Assembly: GCA_019057735.1 (NCBI GenBank)
Contig: JAHLWV010000065.1
Coordinates: 1-10,291, forward strand
DNA from: Promethearchaeota archaeon
GTDB lineage: Archaea; Asgardarchaeota; Lokiarchaeia; Sigynarchaeales; SOKP01
Direction of reading: 5' to 3'
DNA length: 10,291 nt
The position numbers and the translations under genes are program-made. Shown here in pieces: positions 1 to 7,900 of the stretch. The stretch's first letter is position 1; each line of letters begins with the position of its first letter. Below the pieces are notes generated by a model that had not been told where the DNA came from, did not search any database, and saw only the letters and a list, made by a program, of their open reading frames with translations.

Positions 1-57
1 GATGGGTATACTGCGTCACGACTGGAAGGGGAGCACCTATCGTGTCTCGCTACTTAG
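1..57 (+). CDS. Possible C-terminal end of an upstream gene (partial)
   Basis: Frame 1 is open from the left edge and ends at TAG 55-57, giving 18 residues (DGYTASRLEGEHLSCLAT). It would overlap the start of the next gene by 16 bases. The stretch is GC-rich compared with most of the window, which fits coding sequence. However, 18 residues cannot be identified, and other frames are also open here, so this is only a possible gene end. Confidence 0.25.
   Translation, partial: DGYTASRLEGEHLSCLAT
24..33 (+). promoter_or_regulatory. Ribosome binding site deciding the GTG start at 42
   Basis: The purine run GGAAGGGGAG ends 8 bases before the GTG at 42-44, a normal Shine-Dalgarno distance. The reading frame is open to the left edge of the window, so this site is the main reason to place the start at 42 rather than further upstream. 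Confidence 0.5.
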
Positions 58-2126
58 ATTCGATTTCGAAAGCGTACATGAATAACCTCAACAGAAAGCA
101 AGTCAAGGCGATCATGAAAGATGGGAACAAGAAAGATGCAGAAAAATACCAAACTGTCAAGAAGGGAATGAAAAAAATCACCGCTCAGTACACCCGCCTC
201 CTCAAACATCTCCGAGCACATTCGGAAGTTCTTGTGGATGACAAAACTCTTAAGTCTCTCTCAAGGAAACTTCGAAATGACTTGGACAAATGGCAAAAGG
301 GAATCATTCGTGATCATTTAGGGAAAAAATCTCCAGAAAATTCTAACAGGATGACGATCGAGGAAGTAAAACGCTATTATGACCAGATTCTCAATGCTGG
401 CACATGTCGAATCTTACTTGGAAAGAAGACCGAATTCAAGAAAGTAAAGATAACCGCATTTGATCGATTTTCCGTTTATATGGAGTTTTTTTCTGAAGGC
501 ATTACTGAAAAATATACTAAATCCGATATTAAAGGACTTTATTTAGATATTAAAAAAAATCCAATTAAACAGGATTCAATAAAAAAAATGAAAACACATG
601 ATAATTTTGAAAGAAATATGAGTCTAAAAAGAATTAAAGAATATTTAAGAAATATTGATTGGAAGAACTTAACTAATGATTGGATCGTATCACATAGAGA
701 ACATCATACATATCCTTACGAGAAAATTTTGCTTGATCCTCACAAAGATCCTTCCACTGAAAATCCTTTATGGCTGCATGAAATTTGGTTAAAGCGAGTT
801 TATGCTGATGAAAAATATGATTTTTCTGATAGTCTTATTGCTCGAATTTCTGGTATTTCTCGGATTACTGTCAGAAAATACCGTTTGAAATTCAATATTA
901 GCTATTCCTACTACAACGCGACTCAAAAACCAATTCTTAGTAAAGAATTGATTGAGAAACGGGAGAAGATACGTAATTTTAATTGGAAAATGAATACTAA
1001 TTGGATGATACTTGTCGGGGGCCACGGTGATTTGTTAATTCTTAATCCAAGCGAATATTGCAGTCCTGAAAATCCTTTATATAAGCATAAGGTTTGGTTA
1101 AAAAAAGTTTATGAAGATGAAGAGCTTGATTTGAATGGAGTTAAAATTGCTAAAATTTGCGGTCTTAAAGATCACAAACGAATTAGTGAATGGAGAAAAA
1201 GATTAGGAATACCTAAAAAAACCAAGGGTATTTATATCAATAAACGAGGGCATAAGATGGTTCTCATACCAGTCATCTATACACATCCTCAGCGTGGTAG
1301 ACTTTATCAGCGTCCTGAACATTTACTAGTTATGGAAAGATATTTAAATAAAAAATTATCAAGGTACCAATTAGCAACGCATCCAGATTTGATTCAGGGA
1401 CGGTTAGGAGAAGAAGACTATTTTTATATAAAGAAAAATTGTCATGTTCACCATATCAATTATGTAAGTTTAGATAATAGAATCGAGAATCTTTGGCTCT
1501 TTTCTACTAATCGCGCGCATGGATTAGTAGTTAATGAGCTACATCAATGCCTCTCAATCTTGATTAAGTTACATCAAATCTTTTTTAAAGAGGGCAGGTA
1601 CTTTCTAAAACAAGATTATGATTGTCGTCAGTTAGAAAGAGGTGATATTCGAGCTAAATTAAATCTTGATAGTGAAATAAATCATTCTCTCTCTCGATTT
1701 TATTGTAAAAGTAGAAATTCTTTTAGTGTAGCGATGCCTGCATCCTATAACAATCCCTTTATTTCTCCAAAAAAGGGAATGGATTATGTTTATATGTATG
1801 AACATAGGTATGTCATCGAACATTATTATAGGACGCTTTTAAGAAAAAACACAAAATTACCAGAGGAGCAAATTGATTATAAAAACGCTAAAGAATTCTT
1901 AAATCCTCAAGGTTTTTTATTAACCGATGTTCTCGTGCACCACATAAATTTTGATTCTCGAGATAATCGGATATCGAATTTCTATGCGTGCAATATTTCT
2001 AAACATAGGCTTTGTCATGGATCAATATACAAATCAGTAGAAAGATTACTTGATATGGGATTGATCTATTTCAGTAACGGGGAATATTTTTTGGATAACA
2101 CATTGACTAATAAGATAAGCGATTAG
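42..2126 (+). CDS. Double-HNH endonuclease-like protein with duplicated helix-turn-helix modules
   Basis: This 694-residue protein is probably a DNA-cutting enzyme of the HNH (homing-endonuclease-like) type; the function is inferred from motifs. It carries two HNH-like cores: VHHINYVSLDNRIENL at about 469-484 and VHHINFDSRDNRISNF at about 632-647. Each is preceded by the pre-motif usual in this family (RPEHLLVMERYL; YEHRYVIEHYY). Each is followed by a matching tail ending in G-x-YFL, so the module of about 115 residues is duplicated. Upstream, a second duplication covers roughly 196-295 and 312-400, where ENPLWLHEIWLKRVY pairs with ENPLYKHKVWLKKVY, each followed by a helix-turn-helix-like stretch (SLIARISGISRITVRKY in copy 1). 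Residues 1-150 are basic and unrecognised, and their DNA is clearly more GC-rich than the rest, suggesting a fusion. The GTG start is chosen from the site at 24-33, but the frame is open upstream, so the protein could be longer. Alternatives are a free-standing homing nuclease or a viral or defence nuclease. Confidence 0.75.
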   Translation: MSRYLDSISKAYMNNLNRKQVKAIMKDGNKKDAEKYQTVKKGMKKITAQYTRLLKHLRAHSEVLVDDKTLKSLSRKLRNDLDKWQKGIIRDHLGKKSPENSNRMTIEEVKRYYDQILNAGTCRILLGKKTEFKKVKITAFDRFSVYMEFFSEGITEKYTKSDIKGLYLDIKKNPIKQDSIKKMKTHDNFERNMSLKRIKEYLRNIDWKNLTNDWIVSHREHHTYPYEKILLDPHKDPSTENPLWLHEIWLKRVYADEKYDFSDSLIARISGISRITVRKYRLKFNISYSYYNATQKPILSKELIEKREKIRNFNWKMNTNWMILVGGHGDLLILNPSEYCSPENPLYKHKVWLKKVYEDEELDLNGVKIAKICGLKDHKRISEWRKRLGIPKKTKGIYINKRGHKMVLIPVIYTHPQRGRLYQRPEHLLVMERYLNKKLSRYQLATHPDLIQGRLGEEDYFYIKKNCHVHHINYVSLDNRIENLWLFSTNRAHGLVVNELHQCLSILIKLHQIFFKEGRYFLKQDYDCRQLERGDIRAKLNLDSEINHSLSRFYCKSRNSFSVAMPASYNNPFISPKKGMDYVYMYEHRYVIEHYYRTLLRKNTKLPEEQIDYKNAKEFLNPQGFLLTDVLVHHINFDSRDNRISNFYACNISKHRLCHGSIYKSVERLLDMGLIYFSNGEYFLDNTLTNKISD
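627..1245 (+). repeat. Internal duplication: W-x-x-x-T-N-x-W / helix-turn-helix module, two copies
   Basis: Within the 694-aa protein, residues of about 196-295 and 312-400 align as a tandem repeat with a spacing of about 103 residues. Shared landmarks in order are IRN(I/F)(D/N)WK, TN-x-W, ENPL, WLK(R/K)VY-x-DE, then I-A-x-I-x-G-(I/L) and a basic R-(L)-x-I end. The two copies still share short identical DNA (gaaaatccttta at 759 and 1068). The I-A-x-I-x-G part looks like a helix-turn-helix, so the modules probably bind DNA. Confidence 0.6.
1290..2108 (+). repeat. Internal duplication: HNH nuclease module, two copies
   Basis: Residues of about 417-533 and 585-688 of the 694-aa protein are two divergent copies of one module. 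The order in each is an EH-containing helix, the VHHIN core, D-N-R-I-x-N, a conserved distal H (AHG; KHR), a helix, then G-x-YFL. Both copies keep the paired histidines and the asparagines expected of HNH active sites, so neither is obviously dead. Confidence 0.55.
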
Positions 2127-2259
2127 TTATTTCTATTAGGACTTTTTTAGATTAAGACTTAAATATTCTCATTTCCACTATTTTAATTAATTAAAGATAC
2201 AAAAAATTAATTATTCAGAATTCTTTATTATTTAACATAACAATCGGAGTTAAAGAAAG
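2127..2259 (+). terminator. AT-rich spacer: T-run terminator candidate and upstream region of the next gene
   Basis: Just after the stop of the nuclease gene, a T6 run at 2143-2148 follows another T-rich stretch. This fits an archaeal T-run terminator, with no clear hairpin. The rest of the gap is almost pure A/T and must contain the promoter of the 2260 gene. No single TATA box stands out, as several A/T runs (2180-2210, 2223-2234) would serve. A GGAG at 2246-2249, 10 bases before the TTG, is the likely ribosome binding site. Confidence 0.35.
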
Positions 2260-3072
2260 TTGGCGAAGAAAAAATTTTTAATGATGCCTGTTATTCATTC
2301 TAAATTTAACGATAAAAAGCTAGAAGATTCACTTTTAAATATATCTAGAACTCTCTTAACAAAAAAAAAGGGAGTCTCTCCTTCGTTTATCTTCCTATCT
2401 GGAAGTTTTTTCGACGTAAAAGGGTTTGTTTACACTGGACTTCGGGCGTGGAAAGGGGCAGTAAAACCTTCAAATAAAGATGAGGGTAGAAGGCCCTTAC
2501 TAGAAGCTACATTTGCGTCTCTTTCAGTTTATCTAAGCTCATTACTTGCCCTCCAGGCAGATTTTTATTATGCTCATCAGGAGATCAAAGAGATATTATT
2601 AGAAAAAAAAAGAGAAGATCTATGGGCGATCGTATCAGAAAAACTTCCATTTATTTCATTACCACCAAAAGAAATGTATGGAAGCCAGGTGTCTCCTATA
2701 TCTCCCTATTTTGTGATCGAACAAGATGAGGAGCTTATACTAGGGGAAATTTATCCTTCGGCATACTTAACAAAAGTCATCTCATCGATTAAAACGAGAT
2801 TTTTTGTGTACTTTCAATATTTAGGCTATTCTGCTTTCGGATTTTTCGATTCTTTACCTGAACGTTCAAAGTTTGGATTTGAAGAAAAAGCGAGAGAATT
2901 TGAAGGGGAACCAACCTCAGAAAATCTTCAAAAATACGCAAATAATGCAAAAAACTTAAAGGAAGTATTGATCGCGCTCATTGAAGCTCATAACAACGCT
3001 TATCTCGGACAATACTTAATTGAAGATTATGAACTCTTATTAAATAAATTGCTTGAATCAGAGGAGCTCTAA
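2260..3072 (+). CDS. Protein of unknown function, partner of the downstream GTPase
   Basis: I do not recognise this 270-residue protein. It starts with TTG, supported by CGGAG 10 bases upstream. It has a basic N-terminus (MAKKKF), no signal peptide and no clear transmembrane segment. The N-terminal third (about 1-70) contains beta-like hydrophobic strands such as FIFLSGSFFDV. Residues of about 80-125 form a long, probably amphipathic helical stretch (LLEATFASLSVYLSSLLALQ). An aromatic patch (FFVYFQYLGYSAFGFF) lies near 181-197, and the C-terminus is acidic and helical. No cysteine cluster or nucleotide-binding motif is visible. The stop codon is one base before the ATG of the GTPase gene, so the two are almost certainly co-transcribed. 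By inference it could be a regulator, effector or scaffold for that GTPase. Confidence 0.8.
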   Translation: MAKKKFLMMPVIHSKFNDKKLEDSLLNISRTLLTKKKGVSPSFIFLSGSFFDVKGFVYTGLRAWKGAVKPSNKDEGRRPLLEATFASLSVYLSSLLALQADFYYAHQEIKEILLEKKREDLWAIVSEKLPFISLPPKEMYGSQVSPISPYFVIEQDEELILGEIYPSAYLTKVISSIKTRFFVYFQYLGYSAFGFFDSLPERSKFGFEEKAREFEGEPTSENLQKYANNAKNLKEVLIALIEAHNNAYLGQYLIEDYELLLNKLLESEEL

Positions 3073-3073
3073 T

Positions 3074-3709
3074 ATGGTGAACATTGGATTACTTGGCGAT
3101 ATAAGCGCAGGTAAAACTAGTATTCTTCGTTTATTTGTAAGATACTTAAAAGTTGGAGACATAGAAAATGTAAAAGGGGGGCAGAAATGCACCGTTGTAA
3201 AAACAGACTTCTCAGGTGAAGCAACTATTCCCGGTGGATCTAAAGAAGATAAACTTAACCAAAAAGAAACCAAAACAATTCATCCGAATCGTGTAGTATT
3301 TAGAGAAGATAAATCTGGAAGAGCTCATACAATCTTCGCCCCAGGAGGGGATCGTAAAAGAGCGGTAGTGAAAATGGGAATTATTACTATCAGCCGTATA
3401 GCAACCCAAATTGTAGCTGTGTTCTCTTTGGATCGCAAATTAGAACGGCAATTCGAATTTTTTACTGATGTTCGGTTTTTTCCCGATAAGATTAATGTGT
3501 GTATCAACAAGATTGATTTAGTAGAAGGGGATAAAGATAAAAAGATAGAAGAAGTTAAAAAGAAAATAGACGCCTTTTTTAACAAGAGGAAAATCACTGT
3601 TATCGAATACTTTATAACATGCGGTGAAACTATTAAAGACTTTGCTGAAGTTGAAGAATACAATAACCATGTTGCCGAAATGATATTGGGTATAACCGTA
3701 TCTCGTTAA
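3074..3709 (+). CDS. Small GTPase-like protein with atypical G3 motif
   Basis: This 211-residue protein is a small P-loop GTPase. The G1/P-loop is GDISAGKTS (8-16), a possible switch I threonine lies near 68 (ETKTIHP), G4 is NKID (145-148) and a G5-like ITCGE is at 181-185. The G3 position reads IFAPGGDRKR (87-96) rather than a canonical D-x-x-G. Bacterial and archaeal GTPases of the SRPRB/MglA-like group (COG2229) also carry a PGQ-type motif there, so it is probably related to that group. It has no lipidation motif, signal peptide or membrane segment. The start at ATG 3074 is preferred over an upstream in-frame codon at 3053 because GAGGAG (3061-3066) sits 7 bases upstream. Only one base separates it from the upstream stop, so it shares an operon with the unknown 270-aa protein. 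The role (signalling or motility/polarity type) is not set by the sequence. Confidence 0.8.
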   Translation: MVNIGLLGDISAGKTSILRLFVRYLKVGDIENVKGGQKCTVVKTDFSGEATIPGGSKEDKLNQKETKTIHPNRVVFREDKSGRAHTIFAPGGDRKRAVVKMGIITISRIATQIVAVFSLDRKLERQFEFFTDVRFFPDKINVCINKIDLVEGDKDKKIEEVKKKIDAFFNKRKITVIEYFITCGETIKDFAEVEEYNNHVAEMILGITVSR

Positions 3710-3730
3710 TTTATCTAAAAAATCTTATTC
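3710..3730. terminator. Compact convergent terminator region between opposing operons
   Basis: Only 15 bases lie between the stop codon of the plus-strand GTPase gene and that of the minus-strand ScpB-like gene. On the minus strand a T6 run (complement of A at 3717-3722) directly follows the stop, as expected of an archaeal intrinsic terminator. On the plus strand T-rich sequence runs into the opposite gene from about 3726. No hairpin is evident. Confidence 0.4.
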
Positions 3731-4240
3731 TTTTAATTTTAATGCTAACCTCACAAAAAGTTTTTGCAAGTCAAGCTTGTAACCAATAAGAGGAGTTAAT
3801 CTGATATTAGTAGTTTTTTTATCTAGCTCTAAAAAGCCTTCTTTTTCTAATATTTTTAAATCATCTTTGACATCCTTTTTATTTCTTAACGCTCTAATCT
3901 CCTGAATTGAGGTATGTCCTGAATTTTTAAGGCAAGACGTTAAAACACATAATAATGTAGCTGATAAACTTGGTCTACCTTCAAAAGGATTAGCAGAAAT
4001 TAATTCTGTTAGTTCACTATCATAATTTATGAACCAATGTGAATTTAACGAGTTGAAGATTATTTGAAGTCCCAATGGCTCGAGATATTTCGATAAACCC
4101 GTTAATAGGTCTTGGAAGTAAACTGATTTATTCTTATTCTTAACATTTAATGACTTCAAAATCTCTTTTTTGGTTGCTCCTATTTGATGGATGCTTCTTT
4201 TTCTACTTAACATATACATTAAAATCGATATTTCGTTCAT
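3725..4240 (-). CDS. ScpB-like KITE subunit of an SMC complex
   Basis: This 171-residue protein is predicted to be the KITE (tandem winged-helix) subunit that binds the kleisin of an SMC complex in the nucleoid. The ScpB plan is visible. Winged helix 1 (about 1-80) includes LSKYLEPLGLQIIFNS, matching the ScpB wing where the long helix is followed by a G-L-x-I/L-x strand. Winged helix 2 (about 87-155) reads RPSLSATLLCVLTSCLKNSG, then TSIQEIRALRN, then LKILEKEGFLELD. This parallels the R-L-S-x-A-x-L-x-x-L / T-x-x-E-I-x-x-I-R-G / L-x-x-L-x-x-x-G-L-I pattern of ScpB. At 171 aa it lies within the short end of the family. It is the last gene of the operon, 13 bases after the kleisin stop. The GAGGT overlapping that stop serves as its ribosome binding site, with ATG at 4240. 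It is divergent, so a hit by profile search rather than BLAST is expected. Confidence 0.7.
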   Translation of the reverse strand: MNEISILMYMLSRKRSIHQIGATKKEILKSLNVKNKNKSVYFQDLLTGLSKYLEPLGLQIIFNSLNSHWFINYDSELTELISANPFEGRPSLSATLLCVLTSCLKNSGHTSIQEIRALRNKKDVKDDLKILEKEGFLELDKKTTNIRLTPLIGYKLDLQKLFVRLALKLKE

Positions 4241-4253
4241 TTATTAGATAACC

Positions 4254-4907
4254 TCATAAATATAGCGTATTTGTATCTTTCTGGTATTTTATTTTGCCTA
4301 GCTGGAGTAGGTGCAAAAGATATACGAATTGTTCATAAATCTCTATTTGATCTAACTCATTATCGAACACATCTTCAAAAAAGCAAGGAAGTTTTTTTTT
4401 AATTTTATCATAAAACGCGCTAATTTTTTCCGTATATTTATACCTTGGAACCTCTAATAAAAATTGATCGTTAGTTTCCTCTCTAGTCAAGTGTTCAATT
4501 GTAAAATGCGTTATCTTTTCTTTGATGTAACGATTAGAAGCGTAATCTAGAAATTTCAAGGAAATTGGTTCGAAATGAAATGTTTTTCTCCAACACCCGC
4601 GAAATATGTCGGATATTTGGTCCTCGTTGGGGTGAGTTTTCAAAAAAGCTTCAAACTTTTTTTCTATATCCAACGAACTTAGCAAATTCTTTAACTCTTC
4701 AAATTTATCGTTGAGCAATTCAACCGCATTTGTATAGCTTTGTGAATAATTTTCGATGTTGTGTATGCTAATTGAGTTCTTAATTTCACTAAAAATAGGA
4801 TTAAGTTGTAATTCTAATAAATTAATCTTACCTGAGAGGACATCATCTTTTATAAGCGCTATCCTTTTATTAATTTTTTCTGATAAATCTAATTCCTCCA
4901 CTTTCAC
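4254..4907 (-). CDS. Short ScpA/kleisin-like subunit
   Basis: This 217-residue protein is predicted to be the kleisin that bridges the two SMC heads. The C-terminal 30 residues fit the kleisin winged helix that docks on the SMC head: YEQFVYLLHLLQLGKIKY, then a strand ending NTLYL. Compare the F-L-A-L-L-E-L-x-K-x-x-x-x-L-x-Q-x-x-x-F-x-x-I-x-L end of ScpA. The N-terminus has a helical stretch with SGKINLLELQLNPIF (25-39), echoing the N-terminal part of ScpA around D-I-x-D-I-x-I-x-x-I. The middle is a mixed helical region with aromatic residues. Start: GTG 4907 overlaps the SMC stop (GTGA). A second in-frame GTG at 4901 lies 6 bases after AAGGAAGG, which is a better distance and may be the real start. 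Identification rests mainly on the C-terminal pattern and on its place between SMC and ScpB-like genes. Confidence 0.6.
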   Translation of the reverse strand: MKVEELDLSEKINKRIALIKDDVLSGKINLLELQLNPIFSEIKNSISIHNIENYSQSYTNAVELLNDKFEELKNLLSSLDIEKKFEAFLKTHPNEDQISDIFRGCWRKTFHFEPISLKFLDYASNRYIKEKITHFTIEHLTREETNDQFLLEVPRYKYTEKISAFYDKIKKKLPCFFEDVFDNELDQIEIYEQFVYLLHLLQLGKIKYQKDTNTLYL

Positions 4908-7900
4908 CCTTCCTTAACGATTTTAGGAGTAAATATAGTCGATACTTCCTTTTTTCCTACTCTAGCAACTCCAATTAACTTGTCTGCAAGAAGATATAGT
5001 GCGTTTGATGATTTTGGTAAGAATAATAGCATTTGAATAGAATTATTCTCAAGAGTTGATTTTATCATAGTGTACGAAGCTTCCGAATTCCTATCGTCTA
5101 AAAACATTCCAGCTTCGTCAAGCATTACAATGGGTGAGCTTTTTATCTCTAAAAGTGATAAAATTAAACCAATAGATATCATCGATATCTGACCACCGCT
5201 TAAAGCTTTGCATGATTTTAACTGATCCTTAGAAATAGCAGCTTTAATATCTACTCCTAAATCTTCAAATTTCCCTATTAACTCAAGCGTACAATAGGCT
5301 TTAATATCTGTAGACTTAAATTTATCATTGATTCTCGAATTTAGTTTCTTTAAAACCAGATGGAATTTGTCAAAATAAGTATCTTCTAATTTATTTTCAG
5401 TTTTAATAGCCGATTTTATATCTATTTCTATTTCTCTCTGATTTTTTGTAATTTCTTTTAAACCCTTTAGAAGTTGTTCTTTTTCAACCAAGATACTATC
5501 ATCTATATCGTAATATTTCAAGAGATCTTTATCGATGTTCAATATATCTCGATTTATATCTTGAATACCTCGAAGTGATATTACTTCCTCTTTAATTAAC
5601 GGACCAATTTCATATATGACGCGCTTTAAGTCATCTTCTTTGACCCTTAACTCGCGTGAAATTGAAGTCTGCTTAAAAATCTCTTGTTCTAACCTTAAAT
5701 TTAGTTGAATATAAGAAGTATCAATTTCCTTTTTCTCAATCAGGGTTAATTTTTTTTTTTCTTTTAACTCTGAGATGAAGTTATTGACATTTAATAATTC
5801 TTCTTCAAGGTTTTCAAGGGATATATAAATTCTAAAGGCTTTTTTATCTGACTTTTCGAACGCGTCTTTTTTTGAATTATAGTTATCTTCAGATGACTTT
5901 AAATCATTGTTAGAGTAATTAATTTCCTCATTGATCTCTTTTAGAGATTCGAGATTTTCGTTAAACTTTTCTTCCCATTTTTTTAATTCGTTGTTGTAAT
6001 TAATTAGTTCGCTGGGAATTTCCTTTATCCTTTTGTTCCATTCAAAGAATTCGGGGTCTTTCTGAGATTCTAAATCGCTGAGTTTTCGGGATACTTCGCT
6101 TAGGTTGTCATTGAATTCTTTATTACGCTGTTCTAAAGAGTAGATCAAGTTATAATAATGATTCTTCTTAGTAGTTAACCTTCCTTTCTGTTTAAAATTA
6201 AATAGAAGATCGGTAAATGATTCTTTTTTTCTGAGAATTTCGTTTTGGTGCTTATCAAGTTTAGTAAGTTCTACCTTTAATTCTAAAATTTTGTTGTTTA
6301 ACGATTTAATTTCTTTTTCCAAGAAATTTGACTGCTCTTTTTGCGTTCCTGTGCTCAATAATCCTTTTAGCCTTTTTACATGAGGACTTTCGTAGACATA
6401 TTTATAAGATATAATTTGTTTCCCTTGTAATGTCACACATTTTCCCTTAAAGCTACTATTTCTGTAAATTTCTTTAGCGGCCAGGTAGTCATCAACTACA
6501 ATGCAATTTTTGATTATCGAATAAATAACCTTTTGAACATCAGAGTCATCATTAATAATTTCAACCAGTTCGACTAGATACCCAATTACACTATTCGAAG
6601 CAATTTTTGGATATGGTGTAATGTTGCTTTTTTTTGGAATGTAAATGTTACAATAAGCGTTATATTTCTTTTTTAGCCGCTCCATTAAGTTTAATGTATC
6701 CCAATCGCTCGTAATAAAGCTATTTAGTAATCTTTCTCCAAAAACAGATTCAATTGCGTAGCTTAACTTATCATCATATTTTAAATATTCAATTATAGGT
6801 CCCTTAACTCGATCGGACAATTCTCGCTTATTAATTTCCTCCTTGAGAATGTTAATATTAGGCGAGAGTACAATTTTTCGTTCTCTTAACGCAGTTTGTA
6901 TTCGTTTAAATTCTCTTATTTTTTTAGACTTATCATATTCTATTCTTTCTATTTCAGCTCCAAATTTTAATAGTTCCACTGTCACTTTTTTAAGATTTAT
7001 GTCTAACTGTTTTAGTAGATCCTCTGAAGGGTTTTCTAAAAACCATTTGTTATTAGACAACTTATGGTCAATATCCTTCAAGCTCTGAAAAATATCGTTA
7101 ATATCTTTTTTAATATCTTCGATATTATTATCGTTTTCTTGAATGGTTCTTAGAATAACTTCCTTCTGCTGAGATAATATGTTGTACTTCTCTAGAAAAA
7201 CCTCGTTCTCTTTAATTTTCTTTATTAAATCACTCTGTTCCTTGATAATACCATCGATTTCGTTTTTAATAAAACCTTTTTTTTTTTTAATGACATCGAT
7301 TTTTTCGTCAGCATTCCTTTTCTGATTTCGAATATTCTCTAAGGCTTTCTTCTTTTCTGCTATTGTTTCTGCTAATTTATCCAACGCACTCATAACATTA
7401 ATTTTCTCTTTTTGCCAAGCACTAATTTCATTTATAAATTCCTGTTTCTTATACCCTAATACACCTAATTTTTCTGAAAAATTGCTAATCTTGTTATCAA
7501 CATCAAGAATAATTTTATCTTTTTCATTGATTTTATCTTGATATTCATCAACTCCTTTCCTGATAATGTCAATGTTATTTTCGGCTTCATTAAGGTTGAC
7601 TTGTAATTCTTCAATTTCTTTTTGTAGTTCGCCTTTATTTGCCCAAAGTAACTCATCTGTGTATTTTTTTCTAATGTTCAATAATTTATTTTTCTCGGTC
7701 AATCGTTTTAATTGTGGTGTCAACAGATCCAAGTTAATATTAAGAGCATTTTTTCTTGAAATTAACGATTGAAATTCAGCGTTTAATGCCAAAACGCCTT
7801 TTTTTTGTTGGAGGATTTCATCTCTAAGACCTTTTAGTCCAATTCCCTCTTCTAGAAATGAACAAAGTTCTATTGGTTTTAAATTCTTGATAGCATCAAT

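Noticed and set aside
789..1025. Minus-strand 78-aa ORF inside the nuclease gene
   Set aside because: It is antisense to a long, motif-bearing gene and shows no domain or ribosome binding site.
3058..3663. Three minus-strand ORFs of 65-112 aa under the GTPase gene
   Set aside because: All are antisense shadows of a gene with clear GTPase motifs.
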